IMG/VR virus record: IMGVR_UViG_3300032322_001765
Location: 124,001-188,000 of that record
Origin: a virus
Strand: one strand, 5' to 3'
Length of the DNA stretch: 64,000 bases
Shown: positions 56,540-61,900 of the stretch, piece after piece
Numbering within the stretch: the stretch's first letter is position 1
How the letters are laid out: every line of letters begins with the position of its first letter
Program-made: the position numbers and the translations under genes
The notes under the pieces: generated by a model
Databases searched by the model: none
Seen by the model: only the letters and a program-made list of their open reading frames with translations
Told to the model about the DNA's origin: nothing

Positions 56540-56570
56540 CCCTGGAAATTTAAAATCTCCAGGGTTTTTT
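56540..56570 (+). terminator. Rho-independent terminator
   Basis: CCCTGG ... CCAGGG stem around an AT-rich loop, followed immediately by TTTTTT. Ends the transcript from 56269. Confidence 0.8.
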
Positions 56571-56589
56571 GTTGCAGGAATACAACACT

Positions 56590-56748
56590 ATGATTGACAA
56601 AATAACAGAAAATGATATAAAATTCGGTTCGCTTGATAACAAAAAGTGGTATGAAGAACATGTGTTATCAAAAGAACAACTAGATTTGTTAATAAAAAAC
56701 AAATTTGATAGGTATAAAAATTATCAAATAGACAAGGTTGATTGCTAA
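56590..56748 (+). CDS. Small charged protein, hypothetical
   Basis: 52 codons (ATG to TAA) with a charged, Lys/Asp/Glu-rich sequence (MIDKITENDIKFGSLDNKKWYEEHVLSKEQ). CAGGA lies 8-14 nt before the ATG. Looks like a typical small phage host-take-over type ORF, but function is unknown. Confidence 0.45.
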   Translation: MIDKITENDIKFGSLDNKKWYEEHVLSKEQLDLLIKNKFDRYKNYQIDKVDC

Positions 56749-56881
56749 TTTTTATACAAGTGTTTAGAGAGAACGAGGCTCTTAGGTTCACTATAAAAAA
56801 TCTTTAACGGGCGGACAGTATACATGAAGTATATGGCGAAAACATATATAGTAAGACTACTGGTTGGAACGTCGATTCTAA

Positions 56882-56906
56882 CATAATGCGAGATAACTCG
56901 CATTAT
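56882..56906 (+). repeat. 10-bp perfect inverted repeat hairpin
   Basis: ATAATGCGAG and CTCGCATTAT with an ATAA loop (arms 56883-56892 and 56897-56906). No T-tract follows, so it is a structural or processing hairpin rather than a clear terminator. Sits in a 260-nt stretch (56749-57014) with no gene except the tRNA-like structure. Confidence 0.5.
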
Positions 56907-56911
56907 TCTAA

Positions 56912-56995
56912 AGCATACTCAGTGATATAGGGTACAGTCGGGATGCCGTAATGGATCCTTTTAGATGAGCGGTTCAACTCCGTTAATAGTATGTT
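56912..56995 (+). other. tRNA-like structure, not a confident tRNA
   Basis: AGCATACT (56912-56919) pairs with AGTATGTT (56988-56995), and near its 3' end there is a T-arm-like hairpin AGCGG-TTCAACT-CCGTT. However, no credible anticodon arm or encoded CCA was found, and a 3-nt linker precedes the acceptor-like strand. Could be a decayed tRNA or a small structured RNA. Confidence 0.3.
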
Positions 56996-57014
56996 TCAGA
57001 ATAATAATTACAAT

Positions 57015-57090
57015 TGGGGATTCGCCAAGTTGGTAAGGCACCGGATTTTGATTCCGGCATTCGGTGGTTCGAGTCCATCATCCCCAGCCA
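57015..57090 (+). tRNA. tRNA-Gln (anticodon TTG)
   Basis: Acceptor TGGGGAT/ATCCCCA, anticodon loop TTTTGAT, T-loop TTCGAGT, encoded GCCA 3' end. Complete cloverleaf, first tRNA of the array. Confidence 0.92.
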
Positions 57091-57092
57091 TT

Positions 57093-57169
57093 GCCCCAAT
57101 AACTCAGTGGACTAGAGTACTGTGCTACGAACGCAGGAGTCGGAGGTTCGAATCCTTCTTGGGGTACCA
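57093..57169 (+). tRNA. tRNA-Arg (anticodon ACG)
   Basis: Acceptor GCCCCAA/TTGGGGT, loop CTACGAA (ACG), T-loop TTCGAAT, encoded CCA. Starts 2 nt after tRNA-Gln. Confidence 0.9.
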
Positions 57170-57175
57170 TTCTTG

Positions 57176-57204
57176 TTGACTAAATACGTTTGCTTGTTTA
57201 ATAT
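57176..57204 (+). promoter_or_regulatory. Sigma70-type promoter (TTGACT-N17-TAATAT) for pqqA-like gene
   Basis: -35 TTGACT at 57176-57181, 17-nt spacer, -10 TAATAT at 57199-57204. Predicted start near 57211, about 19 nt before the ATG at 57230. Confidence 0.65.
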
Positions 57205-57229
57205 GAGCGTTCTTATACAGGAGGTAAAC

Positions 57230-57301
57230 ATGTGGACTAAACCTACAGCACAGGATATGCGTTTTGGTTTTGAAATCACTATGTATATTGCAAATCGCTA
57301 A
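57230..57301 (+). CDS. pqqA: PqqA-like peptide, precursor of pyrroloquinoline quinone (23 residues)
   Basis: Short gene (ATG to TAA, 23 residues). The sequence matches the proteobacterial PqqA pattern: it starts MWTKP and contains RFGFEITMY with ANR at the C-terminus. The crosslinked pair of PqqA, Glu15 and Tyr19, is present with the required E-x3-Y spacing. PqqE, a radical SAM/SPASM enzyme, joins these two side chains to start PQQ synthesis. It is preceded by a perfect AGGAGG five nt upstream, a sigma70-type promoter and followed by a strong terminator, so it is a complete monocistronic unit. No pqqBCDE homologue was identified nearby; the host may provide those enzymes. Very short, so chance similarity must be excluded by database search. 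Confidence 0.85.
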   Translation: MWTKPTAQDMRFGFEITMYIANR

Positions 57302-57319
57302 TATACAACATTGATGGGC

Positions 57320-57346
57320 AAAAAGGTAGCTATGCTACCTTTTTTT
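57320..57346 (+). terminator. Rho-independent terminator after pqqA-like gene
   Basis: AAGGTAGC-TAT-GCTACCTT perfect stem followed by a T run, 19 nt downstream of the stop codon. Confidence 0.85.
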
Positions 57347-57348
57347 AC

Positions 57349-57424
57349 GGTAGAGTAGCATAGCGGCTAATGCGCCACCTTCATACGGTGTTTATCGTCA
57401 GTTCGAGTCTGACCTCTACTACCA
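57349..57424 (+). tRNA. tRNA with anticodon CAT (elongator Met or Ile2)
   Basis: Acceptor GGTAGAG/CTCTACT, anticodon loop TTCATAC, T-loop TTCGAGT, encoded CCA. One of three CAT tRNAs. Ile2 (lysidine-modified) cannot be distinguished from Met by eye. Confidence 0.85.
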
Positions 57425-57438
57425 ATAAAGGAAATATT

Positions 57439-57591
57439 ATGCCAATGTATGAAACTACTGTTAGAACGCCGAGCGGCGAAGAAAAGAAAAGAATTTATGC
57501 GGATACACCGCAAGAGGCTAAAAAACTTTTTGAACAATTGTATGGTGGGCCTAGAGCAGTTCCATATATACCAAAAATAGTACCAAGTTAG
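57439..57591 (+). CDS. Small hypothetical protein
   Basis: 50 residues from the ATG with AAAGGAAATATT upstream; longer in-frame starts lie in the tRNA and are rejected. MYETTVRTPSGEEKKRIYADTPQEAKKLFEQLYGG is a compact beta-hairpin plus helix. Phage-like small protein without a known function. Its last base is shared with the next tRNA's first base. Confidence 0.6.
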   Translation: MPMYETTVRTPSGEEKKRIYADTPQEAKKLFEQLYGGPRAVPYIPKIVPS

Positions 57592-57664
57592 GGGGATTAG
57601 TTAAATGGGATAACAACGGCTTTGCAAGCCGTGATTAACAGTTCGATTCTGTTATCCTCCACCA
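57591..57664 (+). tRNA. tRNA-Ala (anticodon TGC)
   Basis: Acceptor GGGGGAT/ATCCTCC, loop TTTGCAA (TGC), T-loop TTCGATT, encoded CCA. Confidence 0.93.
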
Positions 57665-57675
57665 AAACATTCAAT

Positions 57676-57752
57676 GGTGATGGTAGCTCAGTTGGTAGAG
57701 TCCCGGATTGTGATTCCGGTCGTCGTGGGTTCGAGCCCCATCCTTCACCCCA
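57676..57752 (+). tRNA. tRNA-His (anticodon GTG)
   Basis: Loop TTGTGAT (GTG), T-loop TTCGAGC, G-1:C73 pair present as expected for tRNA-His. One U-U mismatch in the acceptor stem (5:68). Confidence 0.9.
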
Positions 57753-57755
57753 AAT

Positions 57756-57833
57756 ACCCTGATGGCGAAATTGGTAGACGCACCAGTTTAAGGTACTGGA
57801 TTGTTGAGAGTTCGAGTCTCTCTCAGGGCACCA
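57756..57833 (+). tRNA. tRNA-Leu (anticodon AAG)
   Basis: Leucine-type D-arm GGCGAAATTGGTAGACGC, anticodon stem CCAGT/ACTGG with loop TTAAGGT (AAG), T-loop TTCGAGT, encoded CCA. First acceptor pair is A-C. A34 would be decoded as inosine or read CUU. Confidence 0.82.
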
Positions 57834-57835
57834 AT

Positions 57836-57911
57836 GCCGTTCAAGCTAACCAAGTGGAAGCGTCTGTCTGAAGAACAGAATGGCCTGGAGCGTTACCAGG
57901 GGTCGGCACCA
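57836..57911 (+). tRNA. tRNA-Phe (anticodon GAA) with atypical T-loop
   Basis: Acceptor GCCGTTC/GGTCGGC, anticodon stem TCTGT/ACAGA with loop CTGAAGA (GAA), encoded CCA. The T-stem CCTGG/CCAGG closes a loop AGCGTTA instead of TTCRANY. One U-U mismatch at acceptor 5:68. Confidence 0.8.
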
Positions 57912-57915
57912 ATTT

Positions 57916-57944
57916 TTGACAAATATTAAATTATTTGTTATACT
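57916..57944 (+). promoter_or_regulatory. Sigma70-type promoter (TTGACA-N17-TATACT)
   Basis: Consensus -35, 17-nt spacer, one mismatch in the -10. Ends 4 nt before tRNA-Arg(CCG). Confidence 0.8.
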
Positions 57945-57948
57945 TGAT

Positions 57949-58023
57949 GAGTCCTTAGTCTAATGGATAAGATACTGCATTCCGATTGCATTGATGCAGG
58001 TTCGATTCCTGCAGGACTTACCA
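57949..58023 (+). tRNA. tRNA-Arg (anticodon CCG)
   Basis: Acceptor GAGTCCT/AGGACTT, loop TTCCGAT (CCG), T-loop TTCGATT, encoded CCA. Outer anticodon-stem pair is C-U. Confidence 0.88.
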
Positions 58024-58055
58024 AAAGTAAATACTATTTTATATAGGAGATTAAA

Positions 58056-58616
58056 ATGTCTGTCTTAGCTTTGGATATCACAGGAATCCCTAGACAATGG
58101 GTTTCAAACGATATTGCAATCACTTACCATGCAAAAGAGATGGTAGCATGGAGTATTGGTGAAATTGTTGCACGTTATCGTGGTGGCATTCAAAATAATG
58201 GCAAAATGAGTTATCTTGAAACTCCTAGTATTATTGCCATTAAAGGACATGGTTTTGATCCTAGCAAACATGGCAAAGTTGCACTTACTAATAAAACATT
58301 GTTTGGGCGTGACCGTCATGTATGTGCATACTGCGGCGGACATTTTTCGAATTCAAACAACTTAAGTCGTGACCATATTTTACCTAAAAGCAGAGGTGGT
58401 GCAAACAATTGGATGAATGTGGTTACTGCATGTACTCCATGCAATAACAAGAAAGACAACAAAACATTGAAAGAGGCACGAATGGAATTGCTTTATGTTC
58501 CCTATGAGCCAAATTTCTTTGAAGCAATGATTTTGCAAAATAGAAATATTCTCGCTGATCAAATGGAATACTTAATGACAGGTGTACCAAAACATAGCAG
58601 AATTTTGTTATCATAA
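58056..58616 (+). CDS. HNH endonuclease
   Basis: 186 residues, ATG preceded by AGGAGATTAAA. The C-terminal third has HVCAYCGGHF, LSRDHILPKSRGGANNWMNVVTACTPCNNKKDN, the HNH domain with zinc-binding CxxC pairs. The N-terminal ~80 residues are not recognised. Position among tRNA genes is typical of mobile homing-type nucleases in T4-like phages, though it may also be a fixed gene. A weak AGTAAATA lies at 58026-58033. Confidence 0.88.
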   Translation: MSVLALDITGIPRQWVSNDIAITYHAKEMVAWSIGEIVARYRGGIQNNGKMSYLETPSIIAIKGHGFDPSKHGKVALTNKTLFGRDRHVCAYCGGHFSNSNNLSRDHILPKSRGGANNWMNVVTACTPCNNKKDNKTLKEARMELLYVPYEPNFFEAMILQNRNILADQMEYLMTGVPKHSRILLS

Positions 58617-58624
58617 TAAAAACA

Positions 58625-58653
58625 TTGACATAAAATGTTTTGTGTGATATGAT
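58625..58653 (+). promoter_or_regulatory. Sigma70-type promoter (TTGACA-N17-TATGAT)
   Basis: Consensus -35 at 58625-58630 and -10 TATGAT at 58648-58653, 20 nt before tRNA-Thr. Confidence 0.8.
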
Positions 58654-58672
58654 TGCGTTTAAATAGTTTTAT

Positions 58673-58747
58673 GCTGGCGTGGCTCAACGGTAGAGCAACG
58701 GATTTGTAATCCGTAGGTTGAGGGTTCGATTCCTTTCGCCAGCACCA
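58673..58747 (+). tRNA. tRNA-Thr (anticodon TGT)
   Basis: Acceptor GCTGGCG/CGCCAGC, loop TTTGTAA (TGT), T-loop TTCGATT, encoded CCA. Confidence 0.94.
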
Positions 58748-58753
58748 TTTTAT

Positions 58754-58829
58754 TGTCTAGTAGCTCAGTCGGTAGAGCAGGTGACTGTTAATCACCCTGT
58801 CGTAGGTTCGATCCCTACCTAGACAGCCA
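58754..58829 (+). tRNA. tRNA-Asn (anticodon GTT)
   Basis: Acceptor TGTCTAG/CTAGACA, loop CTGTTAA (GTT), T-loop TTCGATC, encoded GCCA. Confidence 0.94.
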
Positions 58830-58853
58830 AACTTCTTGTATTATAGGTATATT

Positions 58854-59048
58854 ATGTTAGTTACTGAAGCACAAGGTTACAAACTTTTCTGTGAAACACA
58901 AAAAATTGATTTCCCGCCGGACACCTATTATGTTCGTATTTTTACCAAATATGAATTTGCTAAGAACTCTGATGCGGAGCAAACTAAGATTGAACTTTTT
59001 CTAACTAAAAGTGAATTAGACAATCTTAGACAAATGCTTACTGTCTAA
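58854..59048 (+). CDS. Small hypothetical protein
   Basis: 64 residues from the ATG at 58854; a TTG 18 nt upstream is less likely. LVTEAQGYKLFCETQKIDFPPDTYYVRIFTKYEFAKNSDAEQTKIELFLTKSELDNLRQML has a beta-rich core and helical C-terminus. Weak upstream AGGTATATT. Function unknown. Confidence 0.6.
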   Translation: MLVTEAQGYKLFCETQKIDFPPDTYYVRIFTKYEFAKNSDAEQTKIELFLTKSELDNLRQMLTV

Positions 59049-59055
59049 TTAATTT

Positions 59056-59130
59056 CTGGCGTTCGTATAAGGGATAATACTACAGACTTCTAATCTGTAA
59101 ATCCAGGTTCGAGTCCTGGACGCCGGACCA
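59056..59130 (+). tRNA. tRNA-Arg (anticodon TCT)
   Basis: Acceptor CTGGCGT/ACGCCGG, loop CTTCTAA (TCT), T-loop TTCGAGT, encoded CCA. Third Arg isoacceptor. Confidence 0.92.
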
Positions 59131-59159
59131 AATTATCAAACTAGCAACAAAAATAATTG

Positions 59160-59188
59160 TTGACGATAAATCCTATTTGATGTATAAT
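59160..59188 (+). promoter_or_regulatory. Sigma70-type promoter (TTGACG-N17-TATAAT)
   Basis: Perfect TATAAT with 17-nt spacing to TTGACG, upstream of tRNA-Glu. Confidence 0.8.
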
Positions 59189-59233
59189 TCTTTTTATCGT
59201 AGTTAATATCTTTAACAATTTAATAACATTTAG

Positions 59234-59309
59234 GCACCCATCGTCTAGAGGCCTAGGACATTGCCCTTTCAAGGCAGTAACACGGGTTCGAATCCCGTTG
59301 GGTGTACCA
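59234..59309 (+). tRNA. tRNA-Glu (anticodon TTC)
   Basis: Acceptor GCACCCA/TGGGTGT, loop CTTTCAA (TTC), T-loop TTCGAAT, encoded CCA. Confidence 0.92.
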
Positions 59310-59369
59310 GTTAATGGTATAACTAACTGTGATACAAGCACAATATGCTTGGTAGATTATACCATACTT

Positions 59370-59446
59370 GCCCACTTAGCTCATTCGGTTAGAGCATCGT
59401 CTTGATAAGGCGGGGGTGCTTGGTTCGATTCCAAGAGTGGGCACCA
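59370..59446 (+). tRNA. tRNA-Ile (anticodon GAT)
   Basis: Acceptor GCCCACT/AGTGGGC, loop TTGATAA (GAT), T-loop TTCGATT, encoded CCA. The CCA end is the start of an 18-bp inverted repeat. Confidence 0.92.
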
Positions 59447-59527
59447 TATTGAAGCACATTATTAGTGACGCTGGGAAGGACAAGATTCAGCGGTAAATAA
59501 ATCCTTCATTAGTGTGTTTCAATATGG
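59444..59527 (+). repeat. 18-bp inverted repeat beginning in the tRNA-Ile CCA
   Basis: Arm 1 at 59444-59461 (CCATATTGAAGCACATTA) pairs fully with 59510-59527 (TAGTGTGTTTCAATATGG), using two G-U pairs. The 48-nt loop is unassigned. A sister structure follows tRNA-Lys. Could be an RNase III processing hairpin. Confidence 0.6.
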
Positions 59528-59556
59528 TTGACAATAAATCAGTTTGCTGTTAAACT
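59528..59556 (+). promoter_or_regulatory. Sigma70-type promoter (TTGACA-N17-TAAACT)
   Basis: Consensus -35, 17-nt spacer, weaker -10. Would start transcription into the structured region 59560-59890. Confidence 0.5.
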
Positions 59557-59559
59557 AGC

Positions 59560-59888
59560 GGCAAATAAAGATTCCGGTTACTACTTTCCTGAAAGTAGCG
59601 TGTGGCGACGATAATTGACCCGGTGGCAGCAAACCGTTAGCGAGGTAACTCCTCAGGCACTGCTAGGCAGAATCCCAACTGCACACAGACACGAGAATAA
59701 ACGGGATGGACAGGGTAACAACTCTGCTAAGGGGCGATGCCTGGAAAACACGTAGCCTTAGCAATATTAGTTTTGCAGTTTGTAAGCACAGAAGCCGGCG
59801 CGAGGCATTATGTAACCAAAGCAATAAACAGTAATCACGTGTAAAGCTGTTGAGCGAGGCATATAGTATAAACTGCAAAACTAATATT
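59560..59888 (+). ncRNA. Candidate structured non-coding RNA (copy 1)
   Basis: A 330-nt stretch without a plausible ORF, preceded by a promoter and rich in paired segments. It contains the element GATGGACAGGGTAACAACTC at 59705, repeated at 60791, with shared flanks (a TAAGGGGC and a GTAGCCTTA block downstream). It also encloses the first arm of a 20-bp inverted repeat. A known ncRNA family was not recognised. Confidence 0.5.
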
Positions 59889-59889
59889 G
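59762..59889 (+). repeat. 20-bp perfect inverted repeat next to tRNA-Asp
   Basis: CAATATTAGTTTTGCAGTTT at 59762-59781 pairs exactly with 59870-59889, enclosing 88 nt. Its second arm ends on the first base of tRNA-Asp. Far longer than chance for this length. Confidence 0.75.
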
Positions 59890-59965
59890 GCTTCATAGTT
59901 CAGTTGGTTAGAACGCCGCCCTGTCACGGCGGAGGTCAGGGGTTCGAGTCCCCTTGAGGTCGCCA
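59889..59965 (+). tRNA. tRNA-Asp (anticodon GTC)
   Basis: Acceptor GGCTTCA/TGAGGTC, loop CTGTCAC (GTC), T-loop TTCGAGT, encoded GCCA. Confidence 0.93.
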
Positions 59966-59985
59966 AACATAGGGTAAACTTCTAC

Positions 59986-60014
59986 TTGCACTTAATTTGA
60001 ACTTAAAGTAAAAT
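59986..60014 (+). promoter_or_regulatory. Possible sigma70-type promoter (TTGCAC-N17-TAAAAT)
   Basis: TTGCAC at 59986-59991, 17-nt spacer, TAAAAT at 60009-60014; moderate match upstream of the small membrane-protein gene. Confidence 0.45.
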
Positions 60015-60047
60015 ATAGGTTCTTTAGTTAAGTCATTGGAGAACAGA

Positions 60048-60251
60048 ATGAATTTGAAATTGAAAGCAGCATTGTATACCTTTCTATATGCATTAACAGG
60101 ATTAGGTGTAGGATTTGTAGTATCACAACTGCCTACTTGGACAGTAGTAACACTTGTGTGTATTTTTGGAATTTGTCTAGCATATATTCTTATACATACA
60201 GGACTAAAATACGATGAAGCAGTAAAAGAAATAAGTAAGAAGTACGAATAA
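60048..60251 (+). CDS. Small membrane protein with two transmembrane helices
   Basis: 67 residues from the ATG preceded by GGAGAACAGA; an upstream TTG in frame is less likely. ALYTFLYALTGLGVGFVVS and VVTLVCIFGICLAYILI are two hydrophobic helices, with a charged C-terminal tail (KYDEAVKEISKKYE). Could be holin-like, but no family match can be claimed. Confidence 0.6.
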   Translation: MNLKLKAALYTFLYALTGLGVGFVVSQLPTWTVVTLVCIFGICLAYILIHTGLKYDEAVKEISKKYE

Positions 60252-60259
60252 TGTAGTTA

Positions 60260-60350
60260 GGAGCGTTGGCCGAGTGGTCGAAGGCAGTGGTTTGCTAAAC
60301 CATCGTACATCAAAAATGTACCATTAGTTCGAATCTAATACGCTCCGCCA
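60260..60350 (+). tRNA. tRNA-Ser (anticodon GCT)
   Basis: Acceptor GGAGCGT/ACGCTCC, loop TTGCTAA (GCT), long variable arm, encoded GCCA. Confidence 0.93.
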
Positions 60351-60377
60351 GTTTTCATATTTTATTTAGGAAAGAAA

Positions 60378-60557
60378 ATGAAATATCTTAATTTTGTATT
60401 ACCCGTTATAATCACACTACTTTCAATAATTGGAATTATTGCTAGTTATGGTGCAGGTAACGATTCTGCACTTAGTGCATATGTTGTAGCATTATCAGGT
60501 TGGATGGTAATCGCAACGGATGAAGTTATTAAATTTATTGATAGTCGAAGAAAATAA
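60378..60557 (+). CDS. Small membrane protein, hypothetical
   Basis: 59 residues, ATG preceded by TAGGAAAGAAA. VLPVIITLLSIIGIIASYGAG and AYVVALSGWMVIATD are hydrophobic, giving two probable membrane helices with a basic C-terminus (SRRK). Pairs in size and layout with the 60048 gene, although the sequences differ. Confidence 0.6.
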   Translation: MKYLNFVLPVIITLLSIIGIIASYGAGNDSALSAYVVALSGWMVIATDEVIKFIDSRRK

Positions 60558-60563
60558 ATTTAT

Positions 60564-60641
60564 GCAACGGTGGCAGAGAGGCCCAATGCAAGAGTCTGCA
60601 AAACTCTAAAGCCGTCAGTTCGAATCTGACCCGTTGCTCCA
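60564..60641 (+). tRNA. tRNA-Cys (anticodon GCA)
   Basis: Acceptor GCAACGG/CCGTTGC, loop CTGCAAA (GCA), T-loop TTCGAAT, encoded TCCA. Confidence 0.93.
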
Positions 60642-60890
60642 AGTATCCCGCAGGCCCTTCTGCGCTATGAAAGGGGGTATATTGGCTTCACCATAACGCC
60701 AGGGCTCTTACGTTGATAGCCTCAAAGCCCGCTTGACATGGGTGATAGAAAAAACGTAGGTGGGTATCACACCTTGCCAGAAGTAAATGTGATGGACAGG
60801 GTAACAACTCAGTAAGGGGCTTATGGGAATAAGTAGCCTTACACTTTATACTATAGGAGATCCTGTTATGGATAGTGACAAGAGTGACAA
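60642..60890 (+). ncRNA. Candidate structured non-coding RNA (copy 2)
   Basis: No convincing ORF. Holds the element GATGGACAGGGTAACAACTC at 60791 with the TAAGGGGC and GTAGCCTTA blocks seen in copy 1, plus several short inverted repeats. The stretch between tRNA-Cys and tRNA-Lys is 255 nt. Confidence 0.5.
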
Positions 60891-60896
60891 GATAAT

Positions 60897-60972
60897 GCGG
60901 GCATAGCTCAGTCGGTAGAGCAGTAGACTTTTAATCTATTGGTCGTGGGTTCGAATCCCCCTGCCCGTACCA
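60897..60972 (+). tRNA. tRNA-Lys (anticodon TTT)
   Basis: Acceptor GCGGGCA/TGCCCGT, loop CTTTTAA (TTT), T-loop TTCGAAT, encoded CCA, which begins an inverted repeat. Confidence 0.93.
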
Positions 60973-61051
60973 TATAAAAACACATTCGCTTATATTTTAA
61001 CGGCTTGCAAGGCACGGGCGTATAAGAGTATTGAGTGTGTTTCTATATGGT
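60969..61051 (+). repeat. Inverted repeat (20 positions, one mismatch) beginning at tRNA-Lys CCA
   Basis: Arm 1 from 60969 (ACCATATAAAAACACATTCG) pairs with 61032-61051, leaving one A-C mismatch, with an inner CTTATA/TATAAG stem. Similar in arms to the repeat following tRNA-Ile. Confidence 0.55.
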
Positions 61052-61056
61052 TTATT

Positions 61057-61141
61057 GGGGATGCGGCTAAGTTAGAGAGTGGCGGCGGACTGTAAATCCG
61101 TTCTTTCGGGTGAGTAGGTGCGAATCCTTCCATCCCCACCA
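61057..61141 (+). tRNA. tRNA-Tyr (anticodon GTA)
   Basis: Acceptor GGGGATG/CATCCCC, loop CTGTAAA (GTA), long variable arm, encoded CCA. T-loop is TGCGAAT rather than TTCGAAT. Confidence 0.88.
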
Positions 61142-61147
61142 ATTAAT

Positions 61148-61221
61148 TCCGGTGTAGTATAATGGCAGTGCGACGGTCTCCAAAACCGTTAGTGGGAGTT
61201 CGATTCTCTCCACCGGAGCCA
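61148..61221 (+). tRNA. tRNA-Trp (anticodon CCA)
   Basis: Acceptor TCCGGTG/CACCGGA, loop CTCCAAA (CCA), T-loop TTCGATT, encoded GCCA. Confidence 0.93.
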
Positions 61222-61222
61222 G

Positions 61223-61513
61223 TTATTTAGTGAATCGTCTAATATGTGTAGATATAGGAGTATTATATTGTTCTGTACCGCGATCACCGCCTACTGTTAA
61301 ACGTAAGTTTACATCAACGGTTTTTGCGTAATAGTTTACATAATTGGCAATTTTACTACTTGTTGTTCTAATTAGACAAATACCGGCATTATTACAAACT
61401 ATGTAGGTAGTTATTCCGAATTCGTCTTTGTCTATGAATAGCATAACATATTTATTAATATTTGGGCAACTAATAGTTGCATTATTAATTTGTTTGATGT
61501 ATAATCTATACAT
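61223..61513 (-). CDS. Hypothetical protein, opposite strand to tRNA array
   Basis: 96 residues on the minus strand, the only one of its size in this direction among the tRNAs. Starts MYRLYIKQINNATISCPN; IKQ, IDKDEFGITTY and VNLRLTVGGDRGTEQY give a plausible protein composition. No Shine-Dalgarno is evident. Fills a 300-nt stretch with no other gene. Confidence 0.4.
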   Translation of the reverse strand: MYRLYIKQINNATISCPNINKYVMLFIDKDEFGITTYIVCNNAGICLIRTTSSKIANYVNYYAKTVDVNLRLTVGGDRGTEQYNTPISTHIRRFTK

Positions 61514-61524
61514 AAGTTAGAAAT

Positions 61525-61601
61525 GCCTCTGTAGCTCAATCGGTCAGAGCAGCGGACTCATAATCCGTTGGTTAGGGGTTCGAGTCCCTTCGGAGGCACC
61601 A
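61525..61601 (+). tRNA. tRNA with anticodon CAT (Met or Ile2)
   Basis: Acceptor GCCTCTG/CGGAGGC, loop CTCATAA (CAT), T-loop TTCGAGT, encoded CCA. Confidence 0.88.
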
Positions 61602-61609
61602 GGTATTAT

Positions 61610-61683
61610 GCGGGATTAGTTTAATGGTAAAACGAAAGCCTTCCAAGCTCTAGTTATCAGTTCGATTCTGATATCCCGCTCCA
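61610..61683 (+). tRNA. tRNA-Gly (anticodon TCC)
   Basis: Acceptor GCGGGAT/ATCCCGC, loop CTTCCAA (TCC), T-loop TTCGATT, encoded TCCA. One mismatch in the anticodon stem. Confidence 0.9.
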
Positions 61684-61692
61684 AGTTAGAAT

Positions 61693-61776
61693 GCCCGGGT
61701 GGTGAAATGGTAGACACAAAGGACTTAAAATCCTTCGCCGCAAGGCGTGCCGGTTCGAGTCCGGCTTCGGGTACCA
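61693..61776 (+). tRNA. tRNA-Leu (anticodon TAA)
   Basis: Acceptor GCCCGGG/TTCGGGT, loop CTTAAAA (TAA), long variable arm, encoded CCA. Confidence 0.9.
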
Positions 61777-61784
61777 AGTAACAT

Positions 61785-61867
61785 GCGCATATGGCGAAAT
61801 TGGTAGACGCGCCAGATTTAGGTTCTGGTCTCAACGGGTGGGGGTTCGAGTCCCTCTATGCGCACCA
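61785..61867 (+). tRNA. tRNA-Leu (anticodon TAG)
   Basis: Acceptor GCGCATA/TATGCGC, loop TTTAGGT (TAG), long variable arm, encoded CCA. Confidence 0.92.
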
Positions 61868-61884
61868 CTGTTCTCTTTTATAAA

Positions 61885-61892
61885 GATAAATA
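61885..61892 (+). promoter_or_regulatory. Late-promoter octamer GATAAATA
   Basis: GATAAATA followed by 8 nt and the ATG at 61901; the leader would be 3 nt or less under T4 geometry. Confidence 0.45.
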
Positions 61893-61900
61893 ATTGTACT

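Noticed and set aside
56749-57000. tRNA genes in the stretch before tRNA-Gln
   Set aside because: T-arm-like and acceptor-like pairings exist but no consistent anticodon arm could be drawn, so only a tRNA-like structure is reported.
59447-60895. Group I intron interrupting the tRNA region
   Set aside because: No P/Q/R/S core motifs were recognised and no split gene flanks the region; a structured RNA of unknown type is a safer label.
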